A stretch of DNA of 64,000 nucleotides from Aselliscus stoliczkanus (taxonomy: Eukaryota; Chordata; Mammalia; Chiroptera; Hipposideridae). Shown piece after piece: positions 1 through 11,879 of this stretch (its first letter is position 1; every line of letters starts with the position of its first letter). Position numbers and translations under genes: made by a program. The stretch lies in NCBI GenBank assembly GCA_033961575.1, contig CM066732.1, positions 99,315,187-99,379,186 on the forward strand, written 5' to 3'. The notes beneath the pieces are model-generated. The model worked only from the letters and a program-made list of their open reading frames with translations. It made no database searches and had not been told where the DNA came from.

Positions 1-615
1 TAGAATTTCTGGGGCTCAGTTTGTTTATTTCTAAAACCCACATACAAATACCTGCTCCCCAGGGATGTTGTAGAGTAAATGAGGTAATATATTCAAAACA
101 CCTGTATTTAGTATGTATGCTAGAAATATTAGGGATGTTTGTGCCAGGCTGGGAGAAAAGCAAAACATTGCTCATTAGTGAAAACAATTATATTAGTTGT
201 TCCCAAACGTTCTTTTCAGGTAAGAGTACCTGCATCCACTGCTCCCCAGTCTCATTTTACTTCTTCAGGAATCTTCATTGACTTCTGAGTTCTGTTTAGT
301 GCTTCCCTTTGGACTTTCCCTGGATCATTTTATTAGTCATTACTGCTCAAACGTATGCTTTGGAGGAAGGCTGTTAGTACCCTCTCTGCAGAGACAGACC
401 CTTTCCTCAGCTTGTTCATAGTCACGTATAACCTCAGTGTGTCATTGATACATCTCAGAACCCATGGCATGTCCCAGAGGTCCTGGGGTGGCCGAAGCAT
501 GTTTCTCACTTCTGAGTGCTGGCAGGGGCCCTGTGGAGCTCCCAGGAGAATATGGGGACAGCGGTGAAATGGGGAGGTCATGCTTGTCTAAAATGGTGCA
601 ACCACTTGATCTTAG
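1..615. other. Unannotated single-copy-like DNA
   Basis: No gene, repeat or RNA family is recognised here. Short open frames on both strands overlap one another and show no domain, signal peptide or splice-site context that would support coding. Confidence 0.6.
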
Positions 616-966
616 CTCTAGAGCAGGTGTTGGCAAACTTTTGAGAGGGAAGGGCTGCCAGAGGTCAGCAAAACTGTGGCTTGTGAGCCACATGTGGCTC
701 TTTGAATATGTACATGTGGCTCTAAAGTAAAATTGAAAGTGAAAATAAAGCTATCATAGTTTCATTTATAAAAATTTTAAAGGATATTATTCACACAATG
801 GTGATCATGTAAAAATATATTTATGTCTCTCGAATAATTTTTAAATTGCTATGAGGGACAGGATTGGCTCTTCCAGGGGTCGGCAAACTTTTGAGAAGGA
901 ATGTACCCAAAGAGCTGTATGTGTTTGTGGCTCGTGAGTCGCAGTTTGCTGACCCCTGCCCTAGAG
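616..966 (+). mobile_element. Complete non-autonomous hAT DNA transposon with 8-bp target duplication
   Basis: The element proper is 624-958. It begins CAGGTGTTGGCAAAC and ends GTTTGCTGACCCCTG, inverted-repeat termini typical of hAT elements. The flanking octamers CTCTAGAG (616-623) and CCCTAGAG (959-966) differ at one position, giving the 8-bp target duplication expected of the superfamily. Internally it repeats 'tgtggctc' motifs near both ends around an AT-rich core and has no transposase reading frame, so it moved using a transposase supplied elsewhere. The exact family name is not assigned. The strand is arbitrary because the element is nearly symmetrical. Confidence 0.85.
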
Positions 967-3900
967 GATCGTTGCTATGCACAAACATGGGCCAAGTGTT
1001 ACCAGCTCTTTAGATTTTTCAAGTGGAAGCAGAAACCAAGATATTTATATGAAAATTTCCAAATTTTAATGGTGGCAAGCTATGCACTTTAAACAAAATG
1101 AAATAAAGCCTGTGAAGATTAGTGCTGTACCGGCCAAACAAAGCTGGCCTATGACTTTCCTGTTGTGATCTAGGGCTTCCGGTGTTTGATTGGCTAGACT
1201 TCTGGGTGCCATTTATCTCTCAGGGGTCTCAGACCTCCTGGGAGTAGGTACAATTTCTCCGTTAGTAGCTATAGAAGCTATAGAGCTTTTTTCCTTTCTC
1301 TCATGGGGTTTATGACATTTTGATATAACCATCTGGTTGCTATAATGATATTCATGTCTATTTTATGACCATAAAAAATAGCTATTGAACTTAAAAAAAA
1401 TCAAATGATGCCTTTAACCCTCACTTCAGATCAGCCTTTCAAACCCTCATCATTCTCTATCCCTGAATCGCACCCCATCCCCATGACTTTCCAGAGGTGA
1501 GAGTTTAGAGATGAATTAAGAATGTCTATAGTGCACAAATCTCGGTGATAAAAAGGCTTACATTTTAATGGTTTAAATTTTAGACCTTGGGAAATGACCC
1601 AATATTAAACCAAAATATACTGTTTCAGATCTTGAAAAAATGAGTGTTCTTAGCCCTGCTTTCTCTCCTGGCAAATGTTGCTCCTTAAAGGTTGGAATAT
1701 AGGCTTGCAATCCCTTTCTCCAAAACTTGGGAGAGATAAGTTTCAGCATTGTTTGAATTTTGAAAATGTAACATAGATACTATGGAATGTCTCCAATATA
1801 ATCTGGGACAGCACCTAATACTCAAAAATACCAGCATTTCTACACCAGTATATGACTATTTATACTAAGTGGCATAAATAGAACCATAAATAGCTGCATG
1901 TCAGTTCAGGTTAGGTTTTGATGCCAAATGAATTACAGAAAAGATCCTGGTTTGGATGTCAGAACTATGGATGAAGGACTATAAACCTACACGTGAATCA
2001 TAGTCCTGCTGTTGTCCGGTAGCAATCTCCTTAGCATGGCTTCTGTGGAAAAATCTCATTTGATCTTCTTTATACTGATCCATACCTTCTTATCTTATTG
2101 AATCATAAGAGTTACATAAGGCTATTTTAATTTTCTGCGTTTTCTAAATCCCTATAGTGAATATATATTTATAATTGAAAAATAAATGAAAATTTCACTT
2201 GAAATTTTATAAAGCTGGAGCAGTAGGATGTTCATATCTAGTGAGTGTGTGAATTGACCTGCTGAAAACGTAACTCTGATTGCTTTTCACTGCTTTAGCA
2301 TGGAGTTCTCCTGTCTGTGGGTACCTCATTAGGTAGAGGTGGAAGGAATTCCCTCCTTGCCCACCAACCTCCTCTTCCTCTTTCCACCCTTTGACCCTCA
2401 CACGAATAAACAGGCCTCTGTGTTTCTATAGCTGTATTAAGTTAATGGCAGGACACTGGTCTCAGGGGGTAAAAGGGCACCTTGGGAGAGGAGGAGCAGT
2501 TGCAGTTTCCACAAGGAACGGTGGGTAGGTGTGATGCCTGGTCTCTCATGCAGGCATAATGCCTTCAAGGCAGTAGGACCTCAGAGAATGACCTCCTGGG
2601 GCTCTGCGCTGGTTGGTAACTAACTATGGTGGCATTTAGAGTCCCCGTTGCTTATCATGGAGGGAGTGGAGTTGGAATCTGCTTAAACAAAGCGGCTTGG
2701 ACCAGCCCTTGACTGATGAAGGCTTGACAGCACCACCATGAGGCCAAGAAAGGAAGGGCAGGGAAGGCAGCTGAAACTGACACTGGGTTCCTCCTTCTCA
2801 GGGAGGTGGTCGAAGGACCTTTCTTTCTGGACTGTGTAAGTCTTGGGGACCTTGAGCTATCTGAGGGACAATGGGGAGCTCCTAGAAGGTTATGCTGGAC
2901 TTGGACCAATTTTGAGAAAAACAAATGTGACATTCCTTGCATGTGAAGACTGAGGCACTACCTATATATAATTATTACAACTGAAAAATTGAACATGATA
3001 CAGATGACAATTATATCCAAGTTTTAAGAATTTGAGTGCCTCTTGTATGATTCTGTAGTATTATATGACCTATGTAATAATGTTATCAAAAAGGGGCCAG
3101 AATAAATTGATCAAAGTTCTGATATGGTGGGAAGATATTAGATATCTAAAGAAAGGTTGGAGGGGTGATGACAGAAAGGGACAAAGCCATAGAAATAGGG
3201 GGTTGAAGGGAACCACTCTTCAGGTTTATCAATGGCGTCGATCTGCTTCTAGACAAAATCACAGAGAGTCAGTTGTTTCCAGTTGAGGGTCCTTTGACCC
3301 TAGAGGTCAATGCATATTGTGCTGGGACACTATGAGCAGTTTCCTGAATCTCTAAAAGTCAGATGGAAATTCTGAATGTCCCTCTGAAATGGCTCTATGG
3401 GCTAACAAGCACACCTGTCTCATTGCTTTTGTGTGGAAACAGTGATTATGACCAGGAGCTGTGTATAGGTCTGAGGCATATCAATGATTTATAGAAAAAT
3501 GGGGGAAACAAGCAATGGCACAACAAACGTAATTTGTTCAGTGGTGAAAGTACTGCCAATACATATGTAACATTAAGTAGCAGGGGCCTTATAAAAGAAG
3601 TCCTCAGCGAGTGGCTGGAAGCCCTGTGGATGCTATTCTGTCTCCCATACCCTCTGAAACCAGGTAGCTCATCATTCTCTGTGCTTTGCTGCCCAGCTAA
3701 ACGGCATCTGTCCCTGTGAGCTGTGCACTTGCGTGGCGGCCAACTGCCTCCTGATAAAGCTGTCCTTTAAATCATTAAGTCAAGAAAGACTTTTGTTTTC
3801 AGAAGAGGGGAAGATTTTCATTTTTCATGTTGATGAAATCATTCGGGTTCTCACTAGGTAAATTTGGACCAGTCCTCCTGTAGCTTTATCGACACAGGAC

Positions 3901-5400
3901 TCTTAGGCTCTCTGACTTTTGTCTCCATCATTTTCGTTTATCATCTGCTTCTTTTCCCTGCCGTGTGTGGATTCTCTCTTCTCTCCCTCCACATACATCT
4001 CCATGGCTCCTGTTCCTGCTACTCTGCCTCCCAGCCTTCCCGTCCAGCTCTGGTCCATCAGCATTTCTGCTTTACAATGATTCTATTACTAGAGAGCTAC
4101 TGCTATGTTCTAGGGACTGTGCTGGCTCATGTGCAAAGCTCCCTGCAAAGACTAGTTGCTAAGTAATAATGTTTATCTCTTTCTACCATTCACACCAACT
4201 TCTCATGCAGAATAAATCTCATTTCATCCTTTCCTTGTGAGGTCATGTAATTAGGGCACAGAAAAATCTCATAGCTACCCACAGTCTTCTGCTGTGGTGA
4301 GAGCTGCGTGAGGGAGACTACGCACAAACACCCTTGCAGACCTGTCCTAAACATTCCTACAGGTGCCTGTGTACAGGGGAATGGGTAGCACCATACAAAT
4401 AAATTCTGATCGAGGGTTGGAGAGAAAAGGGAGGTCAGAGCGATTGATTTCCCTGCCATTAAAAATGGGAAGTAACCCTTAAAGACTGGAGAGGAACAAA
4501 GGGTACGTATGCTAAGAGGAGCATCACATGCAAAGAAAATGCAGTTTGAGACCAAAAGCAGGAAATTGAAACAGACTGTAAACAAACAGCATCTATTTTC
4601 AGATGAAAAGAAGGACAGCAGTCCCATCAGCCCCCAAAAGCATATTGACTTGGCAAACAGATTCCACATTGACATTTCCCAGGAACGACAAAGGTAGTAA
4701 AATACCAAAAAAACAACCTGATTTCAGCCTCGGTGGTAATGCCTTAACGATGTTTTTGTACCAGTGCCGAATTTCACAAGGCAATGTTGGTGAGAAGCTG
4801 CCCTTTCCAAACTTCCATGGAAATATTTTCTATCATTTTGACATTTCATTTAAAATGAAATATAGGAGATATTAAAAATTCATGTTCATGACAGGAATTA
4901 TTTGTTTGACTTTGAAATATACAGTGAGCACACTGTTAATGAACAGCAAGGGAAGAGTCAAGACCGCGTGCGTGTGCATATTCATGGAACGCTTCCTGAC
5001 TTCAGAAGAAAACAATTGCAGAATCAAAGAGGGCTGACCTTTTGTGGCTCTAAAATCCATGAGTGTGTGGTTATGAATAATTGAATATGGAATAATAAAA
5101 ATGAGCCTTTTTTTGGGGGTAATTCAGGTAAAAGCAAAACGCTATGACTTTATCCTAGAAACACGAACCTCAATTATTTCTGAATTTGCATGAATTACAC
5201 AAATATCTCATTTGAAACGTTACCAGGATGGGATCACATTAATTCATCCAACTGCCAGCATGCCATCTGTGTTTCTCTGTAGTCATGCCTCTACCCGGAC
5301 GACTGTGCAATCCTTGGGCTTGGAGGAAAAACGGTCCCTCCCTTTGAATCCTTTCTTCTCCTCCCATTTAGACTCTAGGAGGAAATTGCTTTTTTCCTGA
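967..5400. other. Unannotated stretch, no gene seen
   Basis: About 4.4 kb with no recognised gene and no clear transposable element. The longest open frame (4190-4708, minus, 172 codons) has unremarkable composition, no family resemblance and a length expected once or twice by chance in a window this size. A short AT-rich palindrome (arms ATTTCATTT and AAATGAAAT, one central base) lies at 4843-4861. Confidence 0.5.
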
Positions 5401-5429
5401 GCTGGGAGACACGTTTTCTACACTGTTCT

Positions 5430-5466
5430 GGGGGAAGGGAAGGGAATGGAAGGGAAGGGAAGGGGC
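5430..5466. repeat. Purine-rich (GGGAA)n-like low-complexity tract
   Basis: Successive GGGAA and GGAAGG units on the plus strand form a degenerate purine tract of about 37 bases. It is simple-sequence DNA with no associated gene. Confidence 0.75.
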
Positions 5467-5744
5467 TGTTTTGGGTTGATTACTATCGGCGCAAGACAAG
5501 GCAGTGATGTTGGGCAGGGCCCCGAAAAGGGAATGAGAAAAAAGAATGGGAAGCAGAGCCTAGTTTCTCACTTAGGAAGACCAGAGAGGGTAGCTTTCTA
5601 TTTTCTCTTATTCAAAACCATGATCACATTTATAATGGTTGCTTAAAAAAAATTGAGGTGTACAACTGTTGCATTCTTAAGAGTTTTCTACCATGTAAAA
5701 TTCTGTGAACACAGCACAGTTTTTTCACTGATTTCCTTGATAAA

Positions 5745-5860
5745 TGAAATAAATTTCATTTATTCACCAATCCTTTTCGCATGCCTGCCATCTGCTGGGG
5801 AGAGGCAGGTTTGGGCCTCGCAGACCTTACAGTCTAGTGGGGGAAGATGATCAGGAACTA
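5745..5860 (+). repeat. Fragment of an ancient mammalian interspersed repeat
   Basis: The order 'tttattcaccaatcc...catctgctgggg...gaccttacagtctagtgggggaaga' matches a common mammal-wide repeat pattern that I recognise but cannot name with certainty. Similar pieces occur at 18735-18860 and 32765-32890 in this window. Confidence 0.45.
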
Positions 5861-6419
5861 GGAATTGCGAATGATGAGCAATGCCAATGAGGGAGGTGGG
5901 TTACTGGAGGTGAGCATGACGGGGGTGGGATGTGTGTGTGTGGGGGGAACCAGCCTGGTCTGGAAGTTCTGACAGAAGCCTCTCTGGTCAGCCTTGAAGG
6001 AGGAGTGGGAGATGGCCTGAGAGAGACGGCTTCCCTGGGAAATGCCTTTCTAAGATGATCTTCCAGTTGCTGCAAATGTAACAAAAGCATGGAAACACCA
6101 AGAGAAATTAGCTTTTAGGGCTGAAGCATGGTGGGACTCAGGAGGCCTGGATTCTGGTGCTGGTTCTGTCATTTATTAAGGAACAGAGAGGTTGTGATAT
6201 TTGTCCAAGGTCACACAGTCTGTTCTCTCATTTGTAATTTCTGTATGTGGGAGTGGGATGGAAGTTTGAGGGGTTTGGGGTTGGATTTAGTGATCTGAAA
6301 TTCTACTTTGGAATACTCAGTAGTCTCTTATGTTTGTGCATGTGTGTAAAGGGTACTGTAAATCCATATTAGTGCTTTTATTATCCCTCTGTAAGAGTTT
6401 CTTTTAAAATTAGACATAT

Positions 6420-6550
6420 CCCATGGACTATGGCACCAGAATATAAGCTGTAAGAGAAAAGGAACCTTGTTCTTCTTGTTCACCCTTGCCTAGGAGAATT
6501 CCTAGTACATAGTGAGTATGTAACAAATAGCTGAACAAATACATGAACTT
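6420..6550 (+). repeat. L2 (LINE-2) 3'-end fragment
   Basis: The text runs 'tataagctgtaagagaaaaggaaccttgttcttcttg...cctagtacatagtgagtatgtaacaaatagctgaacaaata', the decayed form of the L2 3' end ('aggactttgtctt...agtgcctggcacatagtaggtgctcaataaatatttgttg'). It is ancient and non-functional. Confidence 0.6.
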
Positions 6551-8460
6551 TGTTAAAAGTTAACAATTTACTTGTCAGTTAACATACCATGTGAAAAGCC
6601 AGCTGGACACAAGTTTAGAGACCAGGCCCCTAGGTCAGGTGAGAGTGCCAGGAGGAAGTATGGGGCATAGTGTCAACAAGTATTGATCTGAGTGAAGTTT
6701 TCACTTTTCCTCCAGCGTTTTCAGCATCAAGCATATTTATCTTGTATGTCAGAAAGCTTTACATATCTTAATTTTCGGCAAAGCAAAGACTTTCCTCAAT
6801 GGCTGCAAAGTAAAAGATGGTGATGAAAAGGAGCAGAAAACAAGAAGGTGGTTAAGACATTCACTATCAGAACTGATCCTACAAAGTCTAGTAGTTCAAA
6901 GAAAGTCTAATTTCTGTTTCTTTTCATCCCTCCCTTTGTTTTTTCCATACCAAATCCTTATGTTTAGTCAGATACTTCACATACTTCCACCCCTCTTCAT
7001 ATTTATAGCATATAATTCCTTTCTGTTCAGTGATCCCAGTAAGGCTTTGAGATAACTCAATTTGGCATAATATCTTTACATTCATTCTATAGCACTTAAC
7101 CCTTTCAAAACTGTTGGCATTATGATCTTACAGCAACAATCTGCCCACCCTCCACACAAGGGCAGCTTTTCTCCATTCTGTGGCTGAGGAAGATGACACA
7201 TGGTGAGGGGACTTCCCTGGGGTCACAAGTGGATTAGTCCCAGCACACTGGAAGCAGGAAACTTCAAAGAAGGTTTAATGGAGAGATGGTGTGTTTACAA
7301 AGGTTTGCACATGGTGTAGGGAAAAGTCATAAGAGGTACTGCAGAATCCTAGAGCTATATAAGCAGTGGGGTCTGAGGGCATGAAGCAATTAGCAGAACC
7401 CAGAAATGAGAGGGATGTGCAAGAGGGAGCTGTCTGAATGGAGCTAAGAGCTTTGTGTAGGGACACAGCCACTCCTTTGTGACACCACAGCGGGGAAAGC
7501 CAAGGGAACAAATATATCCCCTCCATCTTCCTGATTTGTGGCTGGTGCTCCCTACCCAGCAAACCCAACTGGAAACCAAGGGCTTCCAGGCACTAAGTCA
7601 GTTGGACAAGTGTGGCGAGTTCTCTGGGAAGCAAAGGAAGATGTCCACCATACCCATTAGTCTAAGGTGGGGTTGGAACTAGGGGTCACATCTCCAGATT
7701 TTCCTCTTACTACTTGTCCACATACCCTGCTTTCGTCCAGGGGAGAGAATCCTAGTTAACAGCACCTGGCCCCAAACCACTTGAGAGCTCTCTGCTACTT
7801 GAGCCCTGAATCTTGAGGATTTCTGGTTAGGAAACAAAACTTTGAGTAAGTGTATCTTTTATCCATGACACCTTCTTAACTCAGACTATTGAAAGTTGGC
7901 TGTATATCAAACAACTGATTCTCCTGACCATTAAATGTGAGAATCTGTTTCCTTGCCCCACTACAAGGTGATTTTTGATACAGAACAACTGATTATGTAC
8001 TCTGGCTGCACACATCAGCATGTTGATTATGTGAAATCTCATAAGGAATTATAGTCAATGCCAATCATTGTGTAAGTGAAGGTCAAATCTTACATCTTCT
8101 ATTGGTGTCATCAGCATTTTTAGGATAAATCTTTGAAGCACACACATTAATATTGCGATACATGTCAGCTCTGAAGGCATCTGTGAGAAATTAAATGCCT
8201 GTGGACTACATAAGAAAGAGTAAAGGAGAGAGAGAAAAACAGCAGAGTCCCCATGCACAGAATCGTTGGTTTAAATTACAAGGACTGTGATCAATCAGCT
8301 TTTTAAAAGTGCTAAATATAGCTCAGATATTTGAGTTAGAAGTAGTGCTTCCAAATTCTGAATTTTCAGTCAGTGAGCAGCTGAATGCGCACATGTACAC
8401 ACACATTGCTGGAGCTCCATTTAAAGTTAGAGCTGGTGCATTTGTAGATGCAATATATAT
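6551..8460. other. Unannotated stretch, no gene seen
   Basis: About 1.9 kb without a recognised gene. Open frames of 60-97 codons at 7275-7682 lie on both strands over the same bases and lack any domain signature. Small fragments around 7060-7240 resemble decayed MIR but are too weak to call. Confidence 0.5.
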
Positions 8461-8466
8461 ACAGAG

Positions 8467-8612
8467 TAAAACCTTGGATTGTGAGTAACTTGGTTTGCAA
8501 CTGTTCTGCAAGATGAGCAAACATTTCTAATACATTTTAATGTGGTAAACAAGTGATATCTTGCAATACGAGTAGTTTGTTTCTGGAACGAATTATGCTC
8601 ACAAACCATAAC
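8467..8612. mobile_element. Putative palindromic DNA-transposon remnant (Tigger/mariner-like)
   Basis: The left end (AAACCTTGGATTGTGAG at about 8467) and the reverse complement of the right end (TATGGTTTGTGAGCATAA near 8610) resemble each other, and internal segments ('gcaagatgagcaaac' and 'cttgcaatacgagtag') are roughly mirrored. This suggests a short element with inverted termini. A SINE was inserted immediately beyond the right end. No transposase frame remains and the family is uncertain. Confidence 0.4.
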
Positions 8613-8793
8613 GCAGTTCCTCTGTTCCTTTTTTTTCGTTTTTAGCTGAGCCATCCTGCCACCTGTTGGCAGCTCAGCAGCTGCTCAGCTCGGGCCAAGA
8701 ATCCAACCAGCAACCCTGTTGCCCAGAGCTTGCACTCTTGAGCCAGCTCTTAACCAACTGAGCCACTTGGCTGGCCCAAAAGCAATTTCTCTG
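8613..8793 (-). mobile_element. Rhinolophoid-type tRNA-derived SINE, minus strand
   Basis: The SINE body is 8625-8781. Its T-rich left edge is the poly(A) tail read in reverse, followed by the 'tgagccatcctgccacctgttggcagctcagc' module. It finishes with 'aaccaactgagccacttggctggccc', the reversed 5' head. The B-box-like element is 'aagaatccaaccag' in reverse. Imperfect target duplications flank it: GCAGTTCCTCTG (8613-8624) and GCAATTTCTCTG (8782-8793). No intact RNA polymerase III promoter can be asserted. Confidence 0.8.
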
Positions 8794-8796
8794 GAT

Positions 8797-8920
8797 TAAG
8801 ACATACCTGGTTTCAAATCCCGGCTCTACCATGTACTTAGCTGTGTGATTTTTCTTGAGACTCAGTTTCCTTCTATGTAAAATAGGAATAATAATAATAC
8901 TATTTAACTCCTAGAGTTTG
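8797..8920 (+). repeat. MIR SINE, 5' part (split element)
   Basis: The text 'ggtttcaaatcccggctctaccatgtacttagctgtgtgat...gagactcagtttccttctatgtaaaataggaataataataat' follows the MIR consensus closely, including the tRNA-like B box and the core. It breaks off at 'cctagagttt' and resumes at about 9379, so a later element inserted into it. Confidence 0.8.
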
Positions 8921-9378
8921 TATCAGTTAGCTTTTGCTACAATAATACTGCATAAAAAATACCCACAAAATCTCAGTGGTATAGAACAACACTGGCATAG
9001 AGCATTTATTGTTCATGTGTCTGGAGTCACATTATGCTGGCTCGGCAGCTCTGTTGATCACTTTTCTAAGTGTTGACTGGCTGGCTATTGGCTAATTTAA
9101 GATGGCCTCCTCTGGGATACCTTGGATGACTGGCTTTCGTCCTCTAGCAGGCTAGCGTGGGCATAGTCTCATGGTGATGGCAGAGGGCAAGAACAGCAAG
9201 CAGAAACACAGGAGTACTTTTCAAGCCTCTGATTGCTTTATGGTTGCTACTGCTCTGTTGGCCAAAGCAACACTGCTAAGCCCTAAATTAAAATGGGAGG
9301 GCACTACTGAGTCATGCAAAGAATGTGGATACAAGGAGAGAAGAAGAGTAGGGCCATGAATGCAGTCAATCTATGACT
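8921..9378 (+). mobile_element. LTR-like repeat (MLT/MaLR-type, tentative) inserted into a MIR
   Basis: This roughly 455-base segment starts 'tgtatcagttagcttttgctac' and carries 'tctcagtggtatagaacaacact...catttattg', then 'aagatggcctcctctgggataccttgg' and 'ctctagcaggctagcgtgggcatagtctcatggtgatggcagagggcaagaacagcaag'. This order is that of a well-known mammalian repeat, probably a MaLR-type LTR. It begins with TG. The interrupted MIR on either side confirms insertion. No internal retroviral sequence is attached. Confidence 0.6.
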
Positions 9379-9470
9379 GGAAAGGCTAATGAGGTTTAAA
9401 TGTGATAATACTCAGCAAGTGCTCAGCAAATGGTGATCTAATTTAATAAACGGTAGTAGTTATTATTATT
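9379..9470 (+). repeat. MIR SINE, 3' part (split element)
   Basis: The text 'aatgaggtttaaatgtgataatactcagcaagtgctcagcaaatggtg...ttattattattccc' continues the MIR consensus exactly where the 8797-8920 piece stops, then decays into its AT-rich end. Confidence 0.7.
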
Positions 9471-9489
9471 CCCTGTTCACATCACAAGT

Positions 9490-9820
9490 ATCTATCAATA
9501 TTACCTACTTCCCAAAGGTAACCACAATCCAGACTTTTACCATACTTTAGCCTGTTTTTGAGTTTTATATGAATGGATTCATAGCATATATATTCCTTTG
9601 TCTCTATTTTTTCAGTCAATATTCTGTGATATTCAAACATATTGTTCAACATACAAATAGTTTACTCATTGTAATGTACATTATTTCATTGTACAAATAT
9701 ATAATTGATCTATTTTACTGTTGTTGGACAATTTGGGTCATTACCATTTAGACTCTTAAGACTAATGTTGCTATTATCATAAGTGTGTATGATTTTTTGG
9801 TGTGCATGTTGAAATATTTT

Positions 9821-9858
<38 letters not shown>

Positions 9859-10730
9859 TTTAGTGATATATATACCCAGAAGTGGACTTGCTGGATTATA
9901 ATGCACGTGTATCTTCATCTTTAGCAGATAGGTCCCAACTCTTCCAAGATAATTTTTCTAACTGACATTCCCACCTGCAGTACATGAAAGTTCCTGTTTG
10001 CTACAATTCTCCTTAACATATGGCATTTAAAAATATTTAGCTGTTCTGGTGGTGACATTGGTATTTCATTGTGGTATTAATTTGAAGTTGAACACCACTT
10101 AATGTTTATGGAGCCCTGGATATTCTCTCTTCAGATGTGCGTGTTCAAATCTCTTGCTTATTTTTCTGCTGGTTATCTGACTTTTTAAAAAATTGATTTG
10201 TAGACGTTCCTTTTATATTCTGGATAAAGCATTTTGTTGAAAAATGTGATGCAAGTATATTTTCCCACAATTTTGTTTGCTTTTATTCTCTCTAATAGTG
10301 TCTTTTCATGAACATACGTTCTTAATTCAAACATAGTCAAATATATCATTCCCAGCTTTTCTCTTTTTTACTATTTGTGTTATTTTTGTGTTCTGTTTAA
10401 GAAAACTTTTCCTGACTTGGAGGACAATAATATCCTATATTATATTCTCTTTAAAAATATTTTTCTGTTGTTGTTTGTTTTGTTTTTCACATTTGAGCTC
10501 ACAGTCTACCTGGATTTGAGTTTTGCACAGAATGAGGTAGGAGTCAAAATTTTGTTGTTTACCATATGGACATTCCATTGTCCCAGCACCCTTTAGTGAT
10601 AATATTGTCTTTCCATTGCTCTGTGGTGTCACCTTCATTTTAAAATCAATGTCCATACATATGTGTATCTGTTTCTGGGCTTTCCATTTTGTTCCATTGA
10701 TCAATTTGTCTATAAACCTCAATCTCTAGG
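9490..10730 (-). mobile_element. Ancient LINE-1 fragment (ORF2 3' part and 3' UTR), minus strand
   Basis: Read on the plus strand, it carries a recognisable succession of antisense L1 landmarks: 'ctggattcatagcat', 'acccagaagtggacttgctggattata', 'ttctaactgacattcccacctgcagt', 'gtggtgacattggtatttcattgtggtattaatttg', and near the right end 'ccattttgttccattgatcaatttgtctat'. These map to the C-terminal half of ORF2. All frames are interrupted. Divergence is high, so it belongs to an old L1M-type lineage. A (TA)n microsatellite lies inside it at 9823-9857. Confidence 0.8.
9823..9857. repeat. (TA)n microsatellite
   Basis: An almost perfect alternating TA run of about 35 bases inside the old LINE-1. 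It probably expanded after insertion. Confidence 0.95.
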
Positions 10731-11875
10731 GGATATTAATTAATAAAAAGGTTTTTGTCATATATTGAAGGAGGCTACTTATTTGCTACCTGAAAAAAAA
10801 AAGGTCATAGGTTCCCTGAAGCTACTTGCCTTACAGAAAGTCAGACTGATTCTGGGAAGTTTTCTAGTTGTCCCAACTCTAAGTAAAATTGCAGAAACAA
10901 AGTCAGTCACTAACGATTCAAATTCTTCCCTTGTCCTTTCCATTCCTTCCTTGTTCTTTCAAACATCTCTCTCGTCTCTGGGACTCTGCCATCGATCTGT
11001 CCGCTTACATCTCTCCGTCTCAACTGGGAATCAGAAAACTGTGGAGACAAACAAACACATAATTATAACACAACCCTTTCCAGGGACATTTGCATTTTAA
11101 AATAGCCTCCTTAGAACACAATGTCTCCAAAACCAAAAGGAATGGATCTTTCACAATAGTGTGTTAGAATTATAAGGGGGTCATGGATGGTTGATTTCTT
11201 CATCTGTAATATGGCAAAGTAGGACTGGGTGATATCTAGTTTCACAGTCCAGAGAGGTGACATCAATTCCTCAAAGTTACTTAATTAATGCATATGAAAC
11301 AGGAATAATAATCAGTGCTGGAAGACATAATTTTGAGTTCTTTTTTTTTTTCGGGGGTGTCTTTTTAGTGACTTCGAAATTTTCAAATGAGTAGTGGTTT
11401 ATCAGCTTCTTCCAAAGATTAGCTGTTAATTATGGAATCGCAAGACTAGACTGCAGTCAGTCATTCATTTAAAAATCTTTTAAGCAGAAGTGAAAAGACA
11501 GAAAGGCCTTAACATGGACCTTCCTTCAGCAAAACACTTTTTGTTCCCCATCTGGCGCTTTTAATGAAATGTTATCTTACAAGTGTGTTCCCCTCTCTAC
11601 CCCCACCCCCCACTAAAAACTGTGTCCCTGAGGCAATGTGTCAGCTGCTTGGTCATTTGCTGTAGAGGAATCTTTCTTGTGAAGACCATGTGCTGTTTCA
11701 GAATCACAGCTTCCAGAAAACCCTCAGTTCCTTAACTCGGCCCTTTTGCTCTCCTGCTCCCACCTTCACCCAGACATCCTGGCCCTTGGTTCCTCATTTC
11801 CAATCACAATGCCTTCACATCACATCTAGTTCTCAGTAATGTATAGACTTGGGTTTCAATTAGGTCACATGGATT
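10731..11875. other. Unannotated stretch, no gene seen
   Basis: About 1.1 kb with no recognised gene. A run of T at 11341-11352 is followed by CGGGGGTG and has no attached SINE. The open frame at 10765-11100 (plus, 111 codons) is serine-rich, has no recognised domain and is probably chance. Confidence 0.5.
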
Positions 11876-11879
11876 TCTT

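Noticed and set aside
4190..4708. 172-codon minus-strand open frame, hydrophobic and Cys/Phe-rich
   Set aside because: One or two frames this long are expected by chance in 64 kb on six frames. No domain, no promoter and no splice context are visible, and shorter frames overlap it on the other strand.
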